This document shows positions 32,763-39,598 of a DNA stretch of 39,598 bases, in pieces. Within the stretch, counting starts at the first letter, position 1. Every line of letters starts with the position of its first letter. The position numbers were made by a program, and so were the translations under genes. Origin of the DNA: Planctomycetales bacterium. GTDB taxonomy: Bacteria > Planctomycetota > Planctomycetia > Pirellulales > Pirellulaceae. The stretch is taken from NCBI GenBank assembly GCA_020427005.1, contig JAGQOY010000042.1, positions 1-39,598 of the forward strand. Direction: 5' to 3'. Below the pieces are notes generated by a model. It searched no databases, was not told where the DNA came from, and was given only the letters and a program-made list of their open reading frames with translations.

Positions 32763-34411
32763 CAGACATCCCCTCGCGCTTCTTCACTCTCGATCGAATG
32801 ATTGCTCGACCAAAGAAACACCAGTAACCCCAACAAGGCGACAACCCCCGCGATCGTTCCGCGACTGAGCCACAGGTAGGGGTGATCCTTTACTGGAGCC
32901 CCTTCGAGCAAGATCTCTTTACCTACTGACTCCCACGTCCAGCCGACCAGCAAAACCAACAAATAGGCGGGCGCGATATAGCGAATGATGTAATAGAAAA
33001 TTCGTGGAATCTTCAGATCCGCGCCGCGCTGCAGCTCTGTCCACATGGCATGCCGACCAAAAATCCAGCCAAAACAAATCAATTCTAGAAATGCGAACAA
33101 GGCCAAGCCGAACGTGCCTACCCAGAAATCGTACTGATCCAAGTAGCCGTGTCCCAGAAACAGAACCAGGGGCAATCCCAGAACCAACATGAATGCGCCG
33201 CATATGGCCGCAGAACCCTTTTGGCCAATGCCATAGGCTTCGTGTAGGAAAGCTGCTAGCGGCATACATAAACCTACAGAAGAGGTGATGCCGGCGAAAA
33301 ACAGAAGACTGAACCAGAGTGTCGCGAACAACCAACCCAGTGGCAGGTCTTCAAAGGCTAACGGCATGGCGACGAAGCCCAAGTCAAACGAGCCTTGACT
33401 GGCAATGATTTGTGTCGCCGCCAACCCAAAACTTGATACGGCCAATGGAATCGCGATCGTTCCACCCAGAACGACTTCGGCAAATTCGTTTGTAGCGGCA
33501 GTCGCGAAGCCGGTCATGGCGCAGTCGTCGTCCCTTTTCAAATAACTGGCATAGCACTGAATACTGCCGGTTCCGATCGAGAGTGTGAAGAAGATCTGAC
33601 CTGCTGCGGCCAACCAAACATCAAAGTGCGCGAGCGCCATAAAATTTGGTTCCCAAACAAAGTTCAAACCCACCCAAGGCGATCGATCTGGGAGACTGGC
33701 ATCTGGCGCTCCCGTACACAACACTCGAATGGCAAGTACGATAGCAAATAGAAACAGTAGCGGCATCGCGATCTTAGCCAGTTTCTCGATGCCTGCTGAC
33801 ACGCCGCGCGAAATGATCCAGCAGTTCAGTCCGACGGCGATCAGCCAAAACGTGATGGCAGGCCACAGCGATTGAAAGTATACTCGCTCACCCTCGGGCG
33901 TTACGCCTTGATAATCATGCAAGAACTGGCGCGTGTGCATCATCGGCTCGGACGTTGCCAAGTTCACGGCCTCCGTGGTGTACGCTCCAGTGATGGAATA
34001 GAATGCATATGCCAATGTCCACGACTCGATGTAGGTGTAAAACACTACAAACAGGATCGGCAGAGAGATCCCGAGAGAGCCGATCAATTTTCCCCACCGG
34101 GAACCTGTCATTCTCAAGAACATGCCGGGCGTGGAATGATGCCCAAATTGTCCTCCATGCCGCCCCATCGTCCACTCGACCCACATCAGGGGAATGCCCA
34201 GTAACAACAGGGCGATAAAATACGGGATCAGAAACGCGCCGCCACCATGCTCGGCCGCCAGACGCGGAAATCGCAGGAAGTTTCCCAAGCCGATGGCGTT
34301 GCCCGCCATGGCCATTACCAGTCCAAATCGCGAACCCCACTGCTCGGTAGGCAGCGGTGAAATTCCATTGATGGCTGAACGAGAAGGAGGAATGCTTGAG
34401 TCAGTTGTCAA
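32762..34411 (-). CDS. Sodium:neurotransmitter symporter (NSS) family permease
   Basis: The 549-residue inner-membrane Na+ symporter has about 12 segments. The unwound TM1 that binds Na+ and substrate is visible: GSRFGLVMAMAGNAIGLGNFLRFPRLAAEHGGGAFLIPY (in two parts, about 25-45 and 46-65). Bacterial relatives carry amino acids. The substrate site differs from LeuT-type sequences (NFLRFPRLAAEH instead of NIWRFPYLAAEN), so its substrate may not be a simple neutral amino acid. The start is TTG at 34411 with no clear ribosome site. The first gene of an operon with the MetS-like subunit and MFS permease 4. A candidate sigma-54 promoter and a tandem pair of palindromic sites lie upstream. Confidence 0.9.
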   Translation of the reverse strand: MTTDSSIPPSRSAINGISPLPTEQWGSRFGLVMAMAGNAIGLGNFLRFPRLAAEHGGGAFLIPYFIALLLLGIPLMWVEWTMGRHGGQFGHHSTPGMFLRMTGSRWGKLIGSLGISLPILFVVFYTYIESWTLAYAFYSITGAYTTEAVNLATSEPMMHTRQFLHDYQGVTPEGERVYFQSLWPAITFWLIAVGLNCWIISRGVSAGIEKLAKIAMPLLFLFAIVLAIRVLCTGAPDASLPDRSPWVGLNFVWEPNFMALAHFDVWLAAAGQIFFTLSIGTGSIQCYASYLKRDDDCAMTGFATAATNEFAEVVLGGTIAIPLAVSSFGLAATQIIASQGSFDLGFVAMPLAFEDLPLGWLFATLWFSLLFFAGITSSVGLCMPLAAFLHEAYGIGQKGSAAICGAFMLVLGLPLVLFLGHGYLDQYDFWVGTFGLALFAFLELICFGWIFGRHAMWTELQRGADLKIPRIFYYIIRYIAPAYLLVLLVGWTWESVGKEILLEGAPVKDHPYLWLSRGTIAGVVALLGLLVFLWSSNHSIESEEARGDV

Positions 34412-34466
34412 AATGGGGGCTTACTGGATTTCGCTGGGTGCCGTGGGACCTTGCGATTTAACCCAT

Positions 34467-34482
34467 TGCACTCCTCATACCA
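34467..34482 (-). promoter_or_regulatory. Candidate sigma-54 promoter for the NSS operon
   Basis: On the minus strand TGGTATGAGGAGTGCA keeps TGG.A and TGCA with exact GG-N10-GC spacing. The predicted start is near 34456, 45 bp before the TTG start. A pair of palindromic sites lies about 43-79 bp further upstream. Confidence 0.5.
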
Positions 34483-34524
34483 ACTCGAAGGGGCCTGGTA
34501 AAAACGGAACGAGATTCAAGACAT

Positions 34525-34539
34525 CGGAACAATAGTCAG
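34525..34539. promoter_or_regulatory. Half-conserved activator site upstream of the NSS operon
   Basis: CGGAACAATAGTCAG shares its first nine bases with the site at 25842; the right half is weak. It starts 22 bp from the better site at 34547. Confidence 0.35.
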
Positions 34540-34546
34540 AATTTTA

Positions 34547-34561
34547 CGGAGCAATGCTCCT
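34547..34561. promoter_or_regulatory. Putative activator site upstream of the NSS operon
   Basis: CGGAGCAATGCTCCT contains GGAGCA-A-TGCTCC, a perfect inner palindrome, and follows the same CGGA-N7-CC outline. It may serve the NSS operon (minus) and the divergent VTT gene (plus). Confidence 0.5.
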
Positions 34562-34614
34562 GCCAGTCTCCCGTGCACCCAACGCGGCGAGTTGCGCAGC
34601 GGTTGGGAGTGGCA

Positions 34615-35322
34615 ATGGCATGGAATGGCATGAAATGTGCTTTGATGCCTTTGCTTATGAATAGTCATCATGCGCGAAAGAGACCGTCGCTAGACGCCTC
34701 AGCGTTCGTGGAAAAGCCGCGCGGAATACTACGTCGACTTTATGCATGGGTACTGGCATGGGCCGACACGCCTTATGGTACACCCGCGTTGTTTGCGATC
34801 TCGTTTGCGGAGAGTTCGTTTTTCCCAATACCGCCTGATGTACTGCAGATTGCCTTGTCGGTCTCCAAGCCAATGGCTTCGTTCTACTACGCGGGCATCA
34901 GTGCGATTGCCTCCGTGTTAGGAGGAATCGTCGGCTGGTTGATCGGTTATGTTCTTTGGTCGGCGGTTGGCGGATTTTTCTACGACTGCGTTCCAGGTGT
35001 GACTGCGGAGAACGTGAATTACGTTGGCGAGCTTTATCGGGACCATGCGTTTTGGTCGATTCTTGCCGCGGCCTTCACGCCCATCCCCTTCAAGGTATTT
35101 ACGTTGGCAGCGGGGATTTTTCATGAGTACGTTCCGCTGCAAACACTAATCCTGGCCTCCACCGTGGGTCGTTCGAGTCGCTTCTTCTTGGTCGCCTCGG
35201 CCGTCTTCTGTTTTGGCCCAGAAGTTCGAAAGTTTCTTGATACGCGACTTGAACTGGCAACGGTGATCCTGTTTATCTTGCTAGTTCTAGGCTTCGTTGC
35301 GATCAAGACCCTGATGCACTGA
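34615..35322 (+). CDS. VTT/DedA-type (YqaA-like) membrane protein
   Basis: The protein has 235 residues from ATG 34615, chosen for GGGAG about six bases upstream; the frame is open from a GTG at 34573, and an ATG at 34657 is another option. The conserved core is WADTPYGTPALFAISFAESSFFPIPPDVLQIAL, split over the first re-entrant region, followed by FTPIPFKVFTLAAG and a C-terminal pair of membrane helices. This is the SNARE-associated/VTT fold of DedA and YqaA proteins. DedA relatives flip lipid carriers or support membrane homeostasis; the role of YqaA-like members is not settled. It is divergent from the NSS operon and 68 bp upstream of the Na+/Ca2+ exchanger gene, probably in one transcript. 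Confidence 0.85.
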   Translation: MAWNGMKCALMPLLMNSHHARKRPSLDASAFVEKPRGILRRLYAWVLAWADTPYGTPALFAISFAESSFFPIPPDVLQIALSVSKPMASFYYAGISAIASVLGGIVGWLIGYVLWSAVGGFFYDCVPGVTAENVNYVGELYRDHAFWSILAAAFTPIPFKVFTLAAGIFHEYVPLQTLILASTVGRSSRFFLVASAVFCFGPEVRKFLDTRLELATVILFILLVLGFVAIKTLMH

Positions 35323-35390
35323 TCATAGCAGCTGTTCCGGGTTAATCGGACGAATTGCATTTAACATTTAAGGACGACCAAGGTAATTCA

Positions 35391-36488
35391 ATGAGCGAAA
35401 CTTTATGGGCGTGGATATCGATCGCTGGCGGGCTTGCCGCCCTCGTTGGCGGTGGCGAGCTGCTGGTGCGTGGCGCGTCAAAACTGGCGGCTGCGGTCCG
35501 CATCTCACCTTTAGTGATCGGGCTAACGGTCGTGGCATTTGGTACCAGCGCTCCGGAACTGGCTGTTTCGGTCCAAGCATCCTTGGCGGGAAGTGCCGAT
35601 TTAGCAATTGGCAACGTTGTCGGCAGCAATATCTTCAATGTGCTGTTCATCCTCGGACTATCCGCTTTGATTATCCCTTTGATCGTGTCGAGTGAATTCA
35701 TTCGCCGCGACGTACCTGTAATGATCGGGGTTTCGGTGTTGCTGATGAGCCTCAGTCTCGATGGCCGCCTTGGACGACTGGACGGAGCGTTGTTGTTTGC
35801 GGGGATCGTGGCCTACACGTCATGGTGCATTCGGGCGAGCCGAAGCGAGAGTCAAGCCGTCCAAGCAGAGTTTGCCAAAGAATGGCCGCCGGAGCTACCT
35901 CAGCTGGCTCATCAGCGGCGGTCGATGGCGAGCAATATTGCTTTGATAATTGGTGGCCTAGTTCTCCTAGTCGTAGGTTCGAATTCGTTGCTTGACGGGG
36001 CGGTCACGATCGCTCACAGCTTTGGTGTAAGCGAACTGGTGATCGGATTGACTATCGTGGCCGCCGGTACTTCATTGCCTGAAGTCGCGACTTCGATCGT
36101 CGCGGCCTTGAAGGGCGAGCGCGATATCGCCGTGGGCAACGTGGTGGGCAGCAACATATTCAACATTTTGGCGGTTCTCGGACTTTCGGCTCTCGTTGCT
36201 CCCGCTGGGGTGGAGGTAAGCAATCAAGCACTGAACTTCGATATACCGGTGATGATTGCAGTCGCCGTTGCCTGCTGGCCAATTTTCATTTCAGGAAACC
36301 TGATCGCGCGCTGGGAAGGAGCCGTCTTCTTTTTCTATTACGTGGCCTACACAGGGCACATGGTACTTGAGGCGACGGGCAATGAATTGCGACATACATT
36401 GAGTGGCATCATGCTGCTGTTCGTGGTTCCACTGACGGTCATTACGTTGGCGATCTCTGCGTGGAGAAGCCGAATACCGACATCTTAA
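35391..36488 (+). CDS. CaCA-family Na+/Ca2+ exchanger (YrbG-type)
   Basis: This 365-residue membrane antiporter exports Ca2+ in exchange for Na+ or H+. Both alpha repeats are intact: VIGLTVVAFGTSAPELAVSV with GNVVGSNIFNVLFILG in the first half, and VIGLTIVAAGTSLPEVATSI with GNVVGSNIFNILAVLG in the second. The acidic ion-binding residues of the GTS-x-PE motifs are present. The start is ATG 35391 (MSETLWAW) rather than the TTG that opens the frame at 35355; AAGG lies upstream. It follows the VTT gene and is convergent with the DUF502 gene. Confidence 0.92.
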   Translation: MSETLWAWISIAGGLAALVGGGELLVRGASKLAAAVRISPLVIGLTVVAFGTSAPELAVSVQASLAGSADLAIGNVVGSNIFNVLFILGLSALIIPLIVSSEFIRRDVPVMIGVSVLLMSLSLDGRLGRLDGALLFAGIVAYTSWCIRASRSESQAVQAEFAKEWPPELPQLAHQRRSMASNIALIIGGLVLLVVGSNSLLDGAVTIAHSFGVSELVIGLTIVAAGTSLPEVATSIVAALKGERDIAVGNVVGSNIFNILAVLGLSALVAPAGVEVSNQALNFDIPVMIAVAVACWPIFISGNLIARWEGAVFFFYYVAYTGHMVLEATGNELRHTLSGIMLLFVVPLTVITLAISAWRSRIPTS

Positions 36489-36618
36489 AGCGATCGTTCG
36501 CGCGGCCCCTCCATTTAGCAAGTTTTCGGGTTGCGGATTCGCAACGCATGTGGGCCGGAGGAGCTGTCCCAAGCGTGGCTACGTAACCCTGCTGACGCAG
36601 AGTGCAGGACCTGAGGAT

Positions 36619-37368
36619 TTAGTATTGAGGCCCAACATCCTTGGCAGGTTGTGACATCGGAATACTCGCTGGCATCAAAACACCGCCTGACATGATTATC
36701 TTGATGGCTTCTTCCGCACTCCAATCAACGTCTACAACGTCTGACGGTTTAATGACGAAGACAAATCCGGTCGTTGGGTTTGGTGCAGTAGGCACGAATA
36801 CCGTAAGCAATACCGCTCCGGTTGTGGCGTCTTTGGTCTCTCGCGTTACAAACCCAACCGAGGCCGTCTCCTTCGTTGGGAATGGCGCCAAGACGACGCG
36901 TTGAAACGGTCGCGAACTGTCTCCTACCAACGTCTCTAACACTTTCTTTGAAGCATGATAGATGACGGGTACGATTGGAACTCGTTCGACTACGGACTCG
37001 CCAAGTCGCAACATGCGTTTACCCGCAACGTTGGTGGCAATCGCACCAAAGATATAAAGTGCAGCCACCGTAAGAAAGACTGCTACAGTGCTAATCCCCC
37101 ATTGAAGGACTAGAGGCAAAGCCGACAATCCATCGACGTTCAATGCATTTGGATTGATGGCCAGTCGCGATATGACGGATTCACCGAACGGACCTAGCAA
37201 CACCGCTTCGACAAGCCATAACGAAGCATCTCGCATGATGCGGAAAACGAAAGTCACCACGATGTAGGTGATCCATATGGGAATGATGAGTACGAGTCCA
37301 GCCAAAACCCTCGCCCGAAACCTGCGTGAAAATCCCACCGGACTGCTCTGCCCGATCGACTCATTCAT
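36619..37368 (-). CDS. DUF502-family membrane protein
   Basis: The 249-residue protein starts at ATG 37368, with AAAAGG ten bases upstream. Two membrane segments are visible: LAGLVLIIPIWITYIVVTFVF (about 20-42) and WGISTVAVFLTVAALYIFGA (about 85-105). A cytoplasmic part follows with RMLRLGESVVERVPIVPVIYHASKKVLETL, then FVPTAPNPTTGFVFVI, the signature pattern of DUF502 proteins. The function of the family is unknown in bacteria; it is broadly conserved, and plant relatives (LCV-like) are membrane proteins. It is monocistronic, convergent with the exchanger gene, and next to decaying DNA. Confidence 0.87.
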   Translation of the reverse strand: MNESIGQSSPVGFSRRFRARVLAGLVLIIPIWITYIVVTFVFRIMRDASLWLVEAVLLGPFGESVISRLAINPNALNVDGLSALPLVLQWGISTVAVFLTVAALYIFGAIATNVAGKRMLRLGESVVERVPIVPVIYHASKKVLETLVGDSSRPFQRVVLAPFPTKETASVGFVTRETKDATTGAVLLTVFVPTAPNPTTGFVFVIKPSDVVDVDWSAEEAIKIIMSGGVLMPASIPMSQPAKDVGPQY

Positions 37369-37501
37369 ATTCAAAATGCCTTTTGGGTTTAGCACAAACG
37401 AAACTTGGCGTGTTTGTCCAATGAATACGCGAGGTCTTTTTTCTCATCATCTTCGACCCATGGCAGCAATTCACGGCCCACCTAAGGTACGTTGCTTTTG
37501 C

Positions 37502-37669
37502 CGTTATAACAAAGTCAGTCGCAGCAAACCCGAGCAACGCGAGAACAACGAGCCTGCCAGACCAACCGTGCGACAACTTTTCGAGCATGCCGATCATATC
37601 GATCATCGCGATTACCGAAAAGTGAACCGCGGGATGCATTGCGAAAACTTTCGTCATTTCGGTGTGCAT
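37502..37669 (-). pseudogene. Fragment of an APC-type amino-acid permease
   Basis: The minus strand encodes HGWSGRLVVLALLGFAATDF followed by VIT, within MIDMIGMLEKLS context. This closely resembles the conserved segment (LALLGFAATDFVIT...LSAADA) of a family of large APC-superfamily permeases. Only about 55 residues are recognisable. There is no family sequence after VIT, and upstream the DNA is occupied by the Kef pseudogene on the other strand. It is therefore an inactivated remnant. Recognition is from memory of the motif, not a search. Confidence 0.4.
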
Positions 37670-37707
37670 GGCATGAGATTCGTGTTGTCTGCTGTGTGAG
37701 TTCGAGA

Positions 37708-38240
37708 TTGATTATCGGTCTGACGATTGTGGCTGCTGTTAGCATCGCAATGCCGTTCTTGCTTGGCGCGATGCTTGGCCTATGGATGTACTCTCAAGTT
37801 GCGGCGGATGTCGATCGCGTTGGGTTCGTCTAGATCGTTGCCATAGCGCTGTCGATTACAGCGATCCCACTATTTAGGTCGCATCATGAGTGAATTAGAT
37901 ATCCATCGTGCGCCTTGTGCACGACAACTTGCGGGATTCTTGGCACGACTGGTATTTGTGTGGGTTAGTAATAATGGCGGCTCCGGTTGGAAAGTTGACC
38001 GGTTGTGGCCATGCGGCCCGTGTTGGAGGTATGACCTGGCGCGAGAGTGGCTGCATTGCCGTAATGATAAATACTCGTGCTCTGATCGGCTTGATAGCGA
38101 TCAAAGTTGGACGTGACATAGGGGTTATTCCCGACAGCGTCTTTTGCATGTTGGTTATCATGGCGTTAGTCACGACACTCATGACAACACCGCTGCTTCG
38201 TCGACTCCTTGGTGATCAATCGACACGCCAGCAAGTTTGA
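37708..38240 (+). pseudogene. Decayed Kef-type (CPA2) cation/proton antiporter
   Basis: Three reading frames in succession encode pieces of a Kef-type antiporter. Frame 1 (37708-37875) gives VAAVSIAMPFLLGAMLGLWM and, after an in-frame TAG at 37831, ALSITAIPLF. The next frame (from about 37873) gives LGRIMSELDIHRAP. The third (about 38000-38240) gives GKLTGCGHAARVGGMTWRES, then MINTRALIGLIAI and CMLVIMALVTTLMTTPLLRR. Order matches the family, but well over 100 residues of the middle and the entire N terminus are missing. With a nonsense codon and at least two frameshifts, it cannot make a functional transporter. Confidence 0.75.
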
Positions 38241-38686
38241 TCGGAGCACACGAGCGATAAGCGGGTGAAGCCTGCATAGCTATCTAAATTCGCAACTCAG
38301 ACGTGGTGAAGCGGGGACGTTGCAAAAAAGTTGTCCCAATAGAGGTCAGATCATTAATGCGTACGGTCAAAGATCCGTCATTAGCACCTGACCGCGCTCA
38401 GCCCTCAATTGTGCTGACATCACCACGACCAACGTCAGTTCGGCGTTTGTCGCGCTGACAGCAACGGACAAACCGACGCGAGTTTGACTCGACGCCCCCG
38501 CGGCAAGGAACCCTTCGCAGTTGAGCGGTCAATATGACAACTACCGGTGCTTCACCAGCGCGCTCAGGAGGGCGTGACATTGATCATCAACGGAAGGTTT
38601 GAACTGCACCCTGTCGGTTCGACACTGGACACTATGGGCGACCAAAATCAACATCCCCCATGAGCCTTCATGCTGTCAATTCGACA
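38241..38686. other. Non-coding stretch
   Basis: I see no gene, RNA or mobile-element signature here. All frames are short and lack motifs. The flanking pseudogenes suggest this is decayed coding DNA. Confidence 0.4.
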
Positions 38687-39249
38687 ATGGAGAAGAAAGT
38701 CAAATTTCGTGTCGGTCGAATTCACTTCAGTCCCACGGGTTCTTCCCTTGAAAGCTCGGCGATGCAACCGCCGGGTCCAAAAAAACTTTCTTCCAGCTAG
38801 AGGTAATCGCAACCGAAGTAGATACGATGTGCATCCAGGAATATACGGTCAACGACTAGTGATGGCCCTCATGCGATGGTTGGTCGACAGAGATCTTGAG
38901 AGAGTCGGTTTCTAGCAGCCGATGATCCGTCAGCCTCGCGCAATCAATTGGTTCCTGGGCGGTCTGTTACAAAGGTAGCAATCAGCCCCCCTTGGGCGGA
39001 AAAGTGCATCTTTGGTGCCTTGAGGACGACGATCCTTGCGCAAACCCTTTGATATTTGATGAAGGCTCCGCTGGTATCCGCTCGCTCGACTTTCATGCGA
39101 CGCTTCCGATGCTGGTGTCGCACAGCGAGGGCGGAGAAATTCGACTTTGGAACTACGACCTGGATTCCGCGATTCAAGACGCTCGCTTTCTCGCAGGCCG
39201 CAAATTGTCTGCAAATGAAAGAGAGGCACTTGAATTGCTGCCAGAGTAA
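38687..39249 (+). pseudogene. Remnants of a WD40-repeat protein
   Basis: Scattered pieces resemble WD40 blades: VGRIHFSPTGSSL in a short frame at 38687-38800, SVTKVAISP near 38960, and in a shifted frame GGKVHLWCLEDDD followed by IRSLDFHATLPMLVSHSEGG and EIRLWNYDLD (38992-39249). The last piece ends with FLAGRKLSANEREALELLPE, a plausible natural C terminus. The frame changes and the lack of a start mark it as a broken gene. Large WD40 proteins are common in planctomycetes. The first pieces are weakly supported; the last is convincing. Confidence 0.5.
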
Positions 39250-39598
39250 TGCGCGTCCAAGTGCTTGTTACTGTTAAAAAATCGATCCGATACCATGGAT
39301 AGTTGAGCAGGTAAGTGAGGCTCAGAATTCCAGATCCAGAGCTGGCTGATTGAGTTGAAGGGATCAGGACCAAGTCGTCGGATAAACCAGGGGTACCTAG
39401 AGAAGCCTAGAGCTTCTTTTTGGCCATGGGATCATCCTTTGGGCTTTGGAAGTTCGCGTTTTGTGTTCGGCACTAGCAGAGTGATGTAAAAGTCGATTTT
39501 TGCAGAATATTGTGGACAATTAGTAACCCGAAGACATCTGAGGTTTTGTCAATAGGGTTTACAGGATCATTTTGTTGGAAGGTACTTCACAATTTCCG
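39250..39598. other. Non-coding right edge
   Basis: No gene is visible in the last 349 bp apart from the terminator-like hairpin at 39401-39421. Confidence 0.4.
39401..39421 (+). terminator. Rho-independent terminator-like hairpin
   Basis: AGAAGC-ctaga-GCTTCT is followed by TTTT, the classic stem plus T-run on the plus strand. It lies 150 bp after the WD40 remnant and may be its former terminator. Confidence 0.6.

Noticed and set aside
38670..38915. 81-codon plus-strand frame as a gene
   Set aside because: Arginine-rich and without domain; it overlaps, in another frame, a stretch that resembles a WD40 blade remnant.
1..39598. CRISPR arrays, tRNA or rRNA genes, insertion sequences, integrases or phage genes
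   Set aside because: I looked for repeat-spacer patterns, cloverleaf sequences and transposase motifs and found none that stand out by eye.

Overview
The window reads like a planctomycete chromosome, most likely from the Pirellulales (Rhodopirellula/Blastopirellula-like). The evidence is an ECF sigma factor translationally coupled to a Ser/Thr kinase with an N-terminal zinc-finger segment, an FG-GAP propeller fused to an alpha/beta hydrolase, WD40 remnants, LpxK (so lipid A is made), and paired GC-rich intergenic repeats. Base composition is moderate and several starts are GTG or TTG. The assignment is inferred from gene content; no rRNA or tRNA was found.

Left part (1-15 kb), housekeeping and signalling: lpxK; a BON-domain protein; a membrane-anchored GGDEF protein with a degenerate second GGDEF-like domain; the methionine-salvage pair mtnC/mtnD; an operon of ECF sigma factor, transmembrane Ser/Thr kinase and a secreted or anchored coiled-coil protein; two copies of an 88-89 bp structured repeat; a small c-type cytochrome; a secreted seven-motif propeller-esterase; and a secreted PPIase-like protein with an internally duplicated SurA/parvulin unit.

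Middle part (15.5-36.5 kb), a transporter island: NhaD Na+/H+ antiporter, an MMPL/RND exporter, an SLC13-type permease with RCK_C domains, four MFS permeases, CstA with an unusual insert, an NSS Na+ symporter with a 30-residue MetS-like subunit, a VTT/DedA-type membrane protein and a YrbG-type Na+/Ca2+ exchanger. In the middle sits one sigma-54 activator with an intact GAFTGA motif but a receiver domain lacking its phosphoacceptor aspartate.

The most interesting observation ties this island together. Candidate sigma-54 promoters (GG-N10-GC) lie upstream of the SLC13 gene, one MFS gene, cstA and the NSS operon. A 15-bp palindrome close to CGGAGTATTACTCCG occurs at the activator's own promoter and upstream of three transporter promoter regions, twice as tandem pairs exactly 22 bp apart. 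I infer an undescribed sigma-54 regulon in which an orphan activator controls uptake of small organic acids or amino acids. NhaD may replenish the Na+ gradient used by the SLC13, NSS and exchanger proteins.

Right end (36.6-39.6 kb): a DUF502 membrane protein, then decaying DNA holding an APC-permease fragment, a multiply frameshifted Kef-type antiporter pseudogene, WD40 scraps and a terminator-like hairpin.
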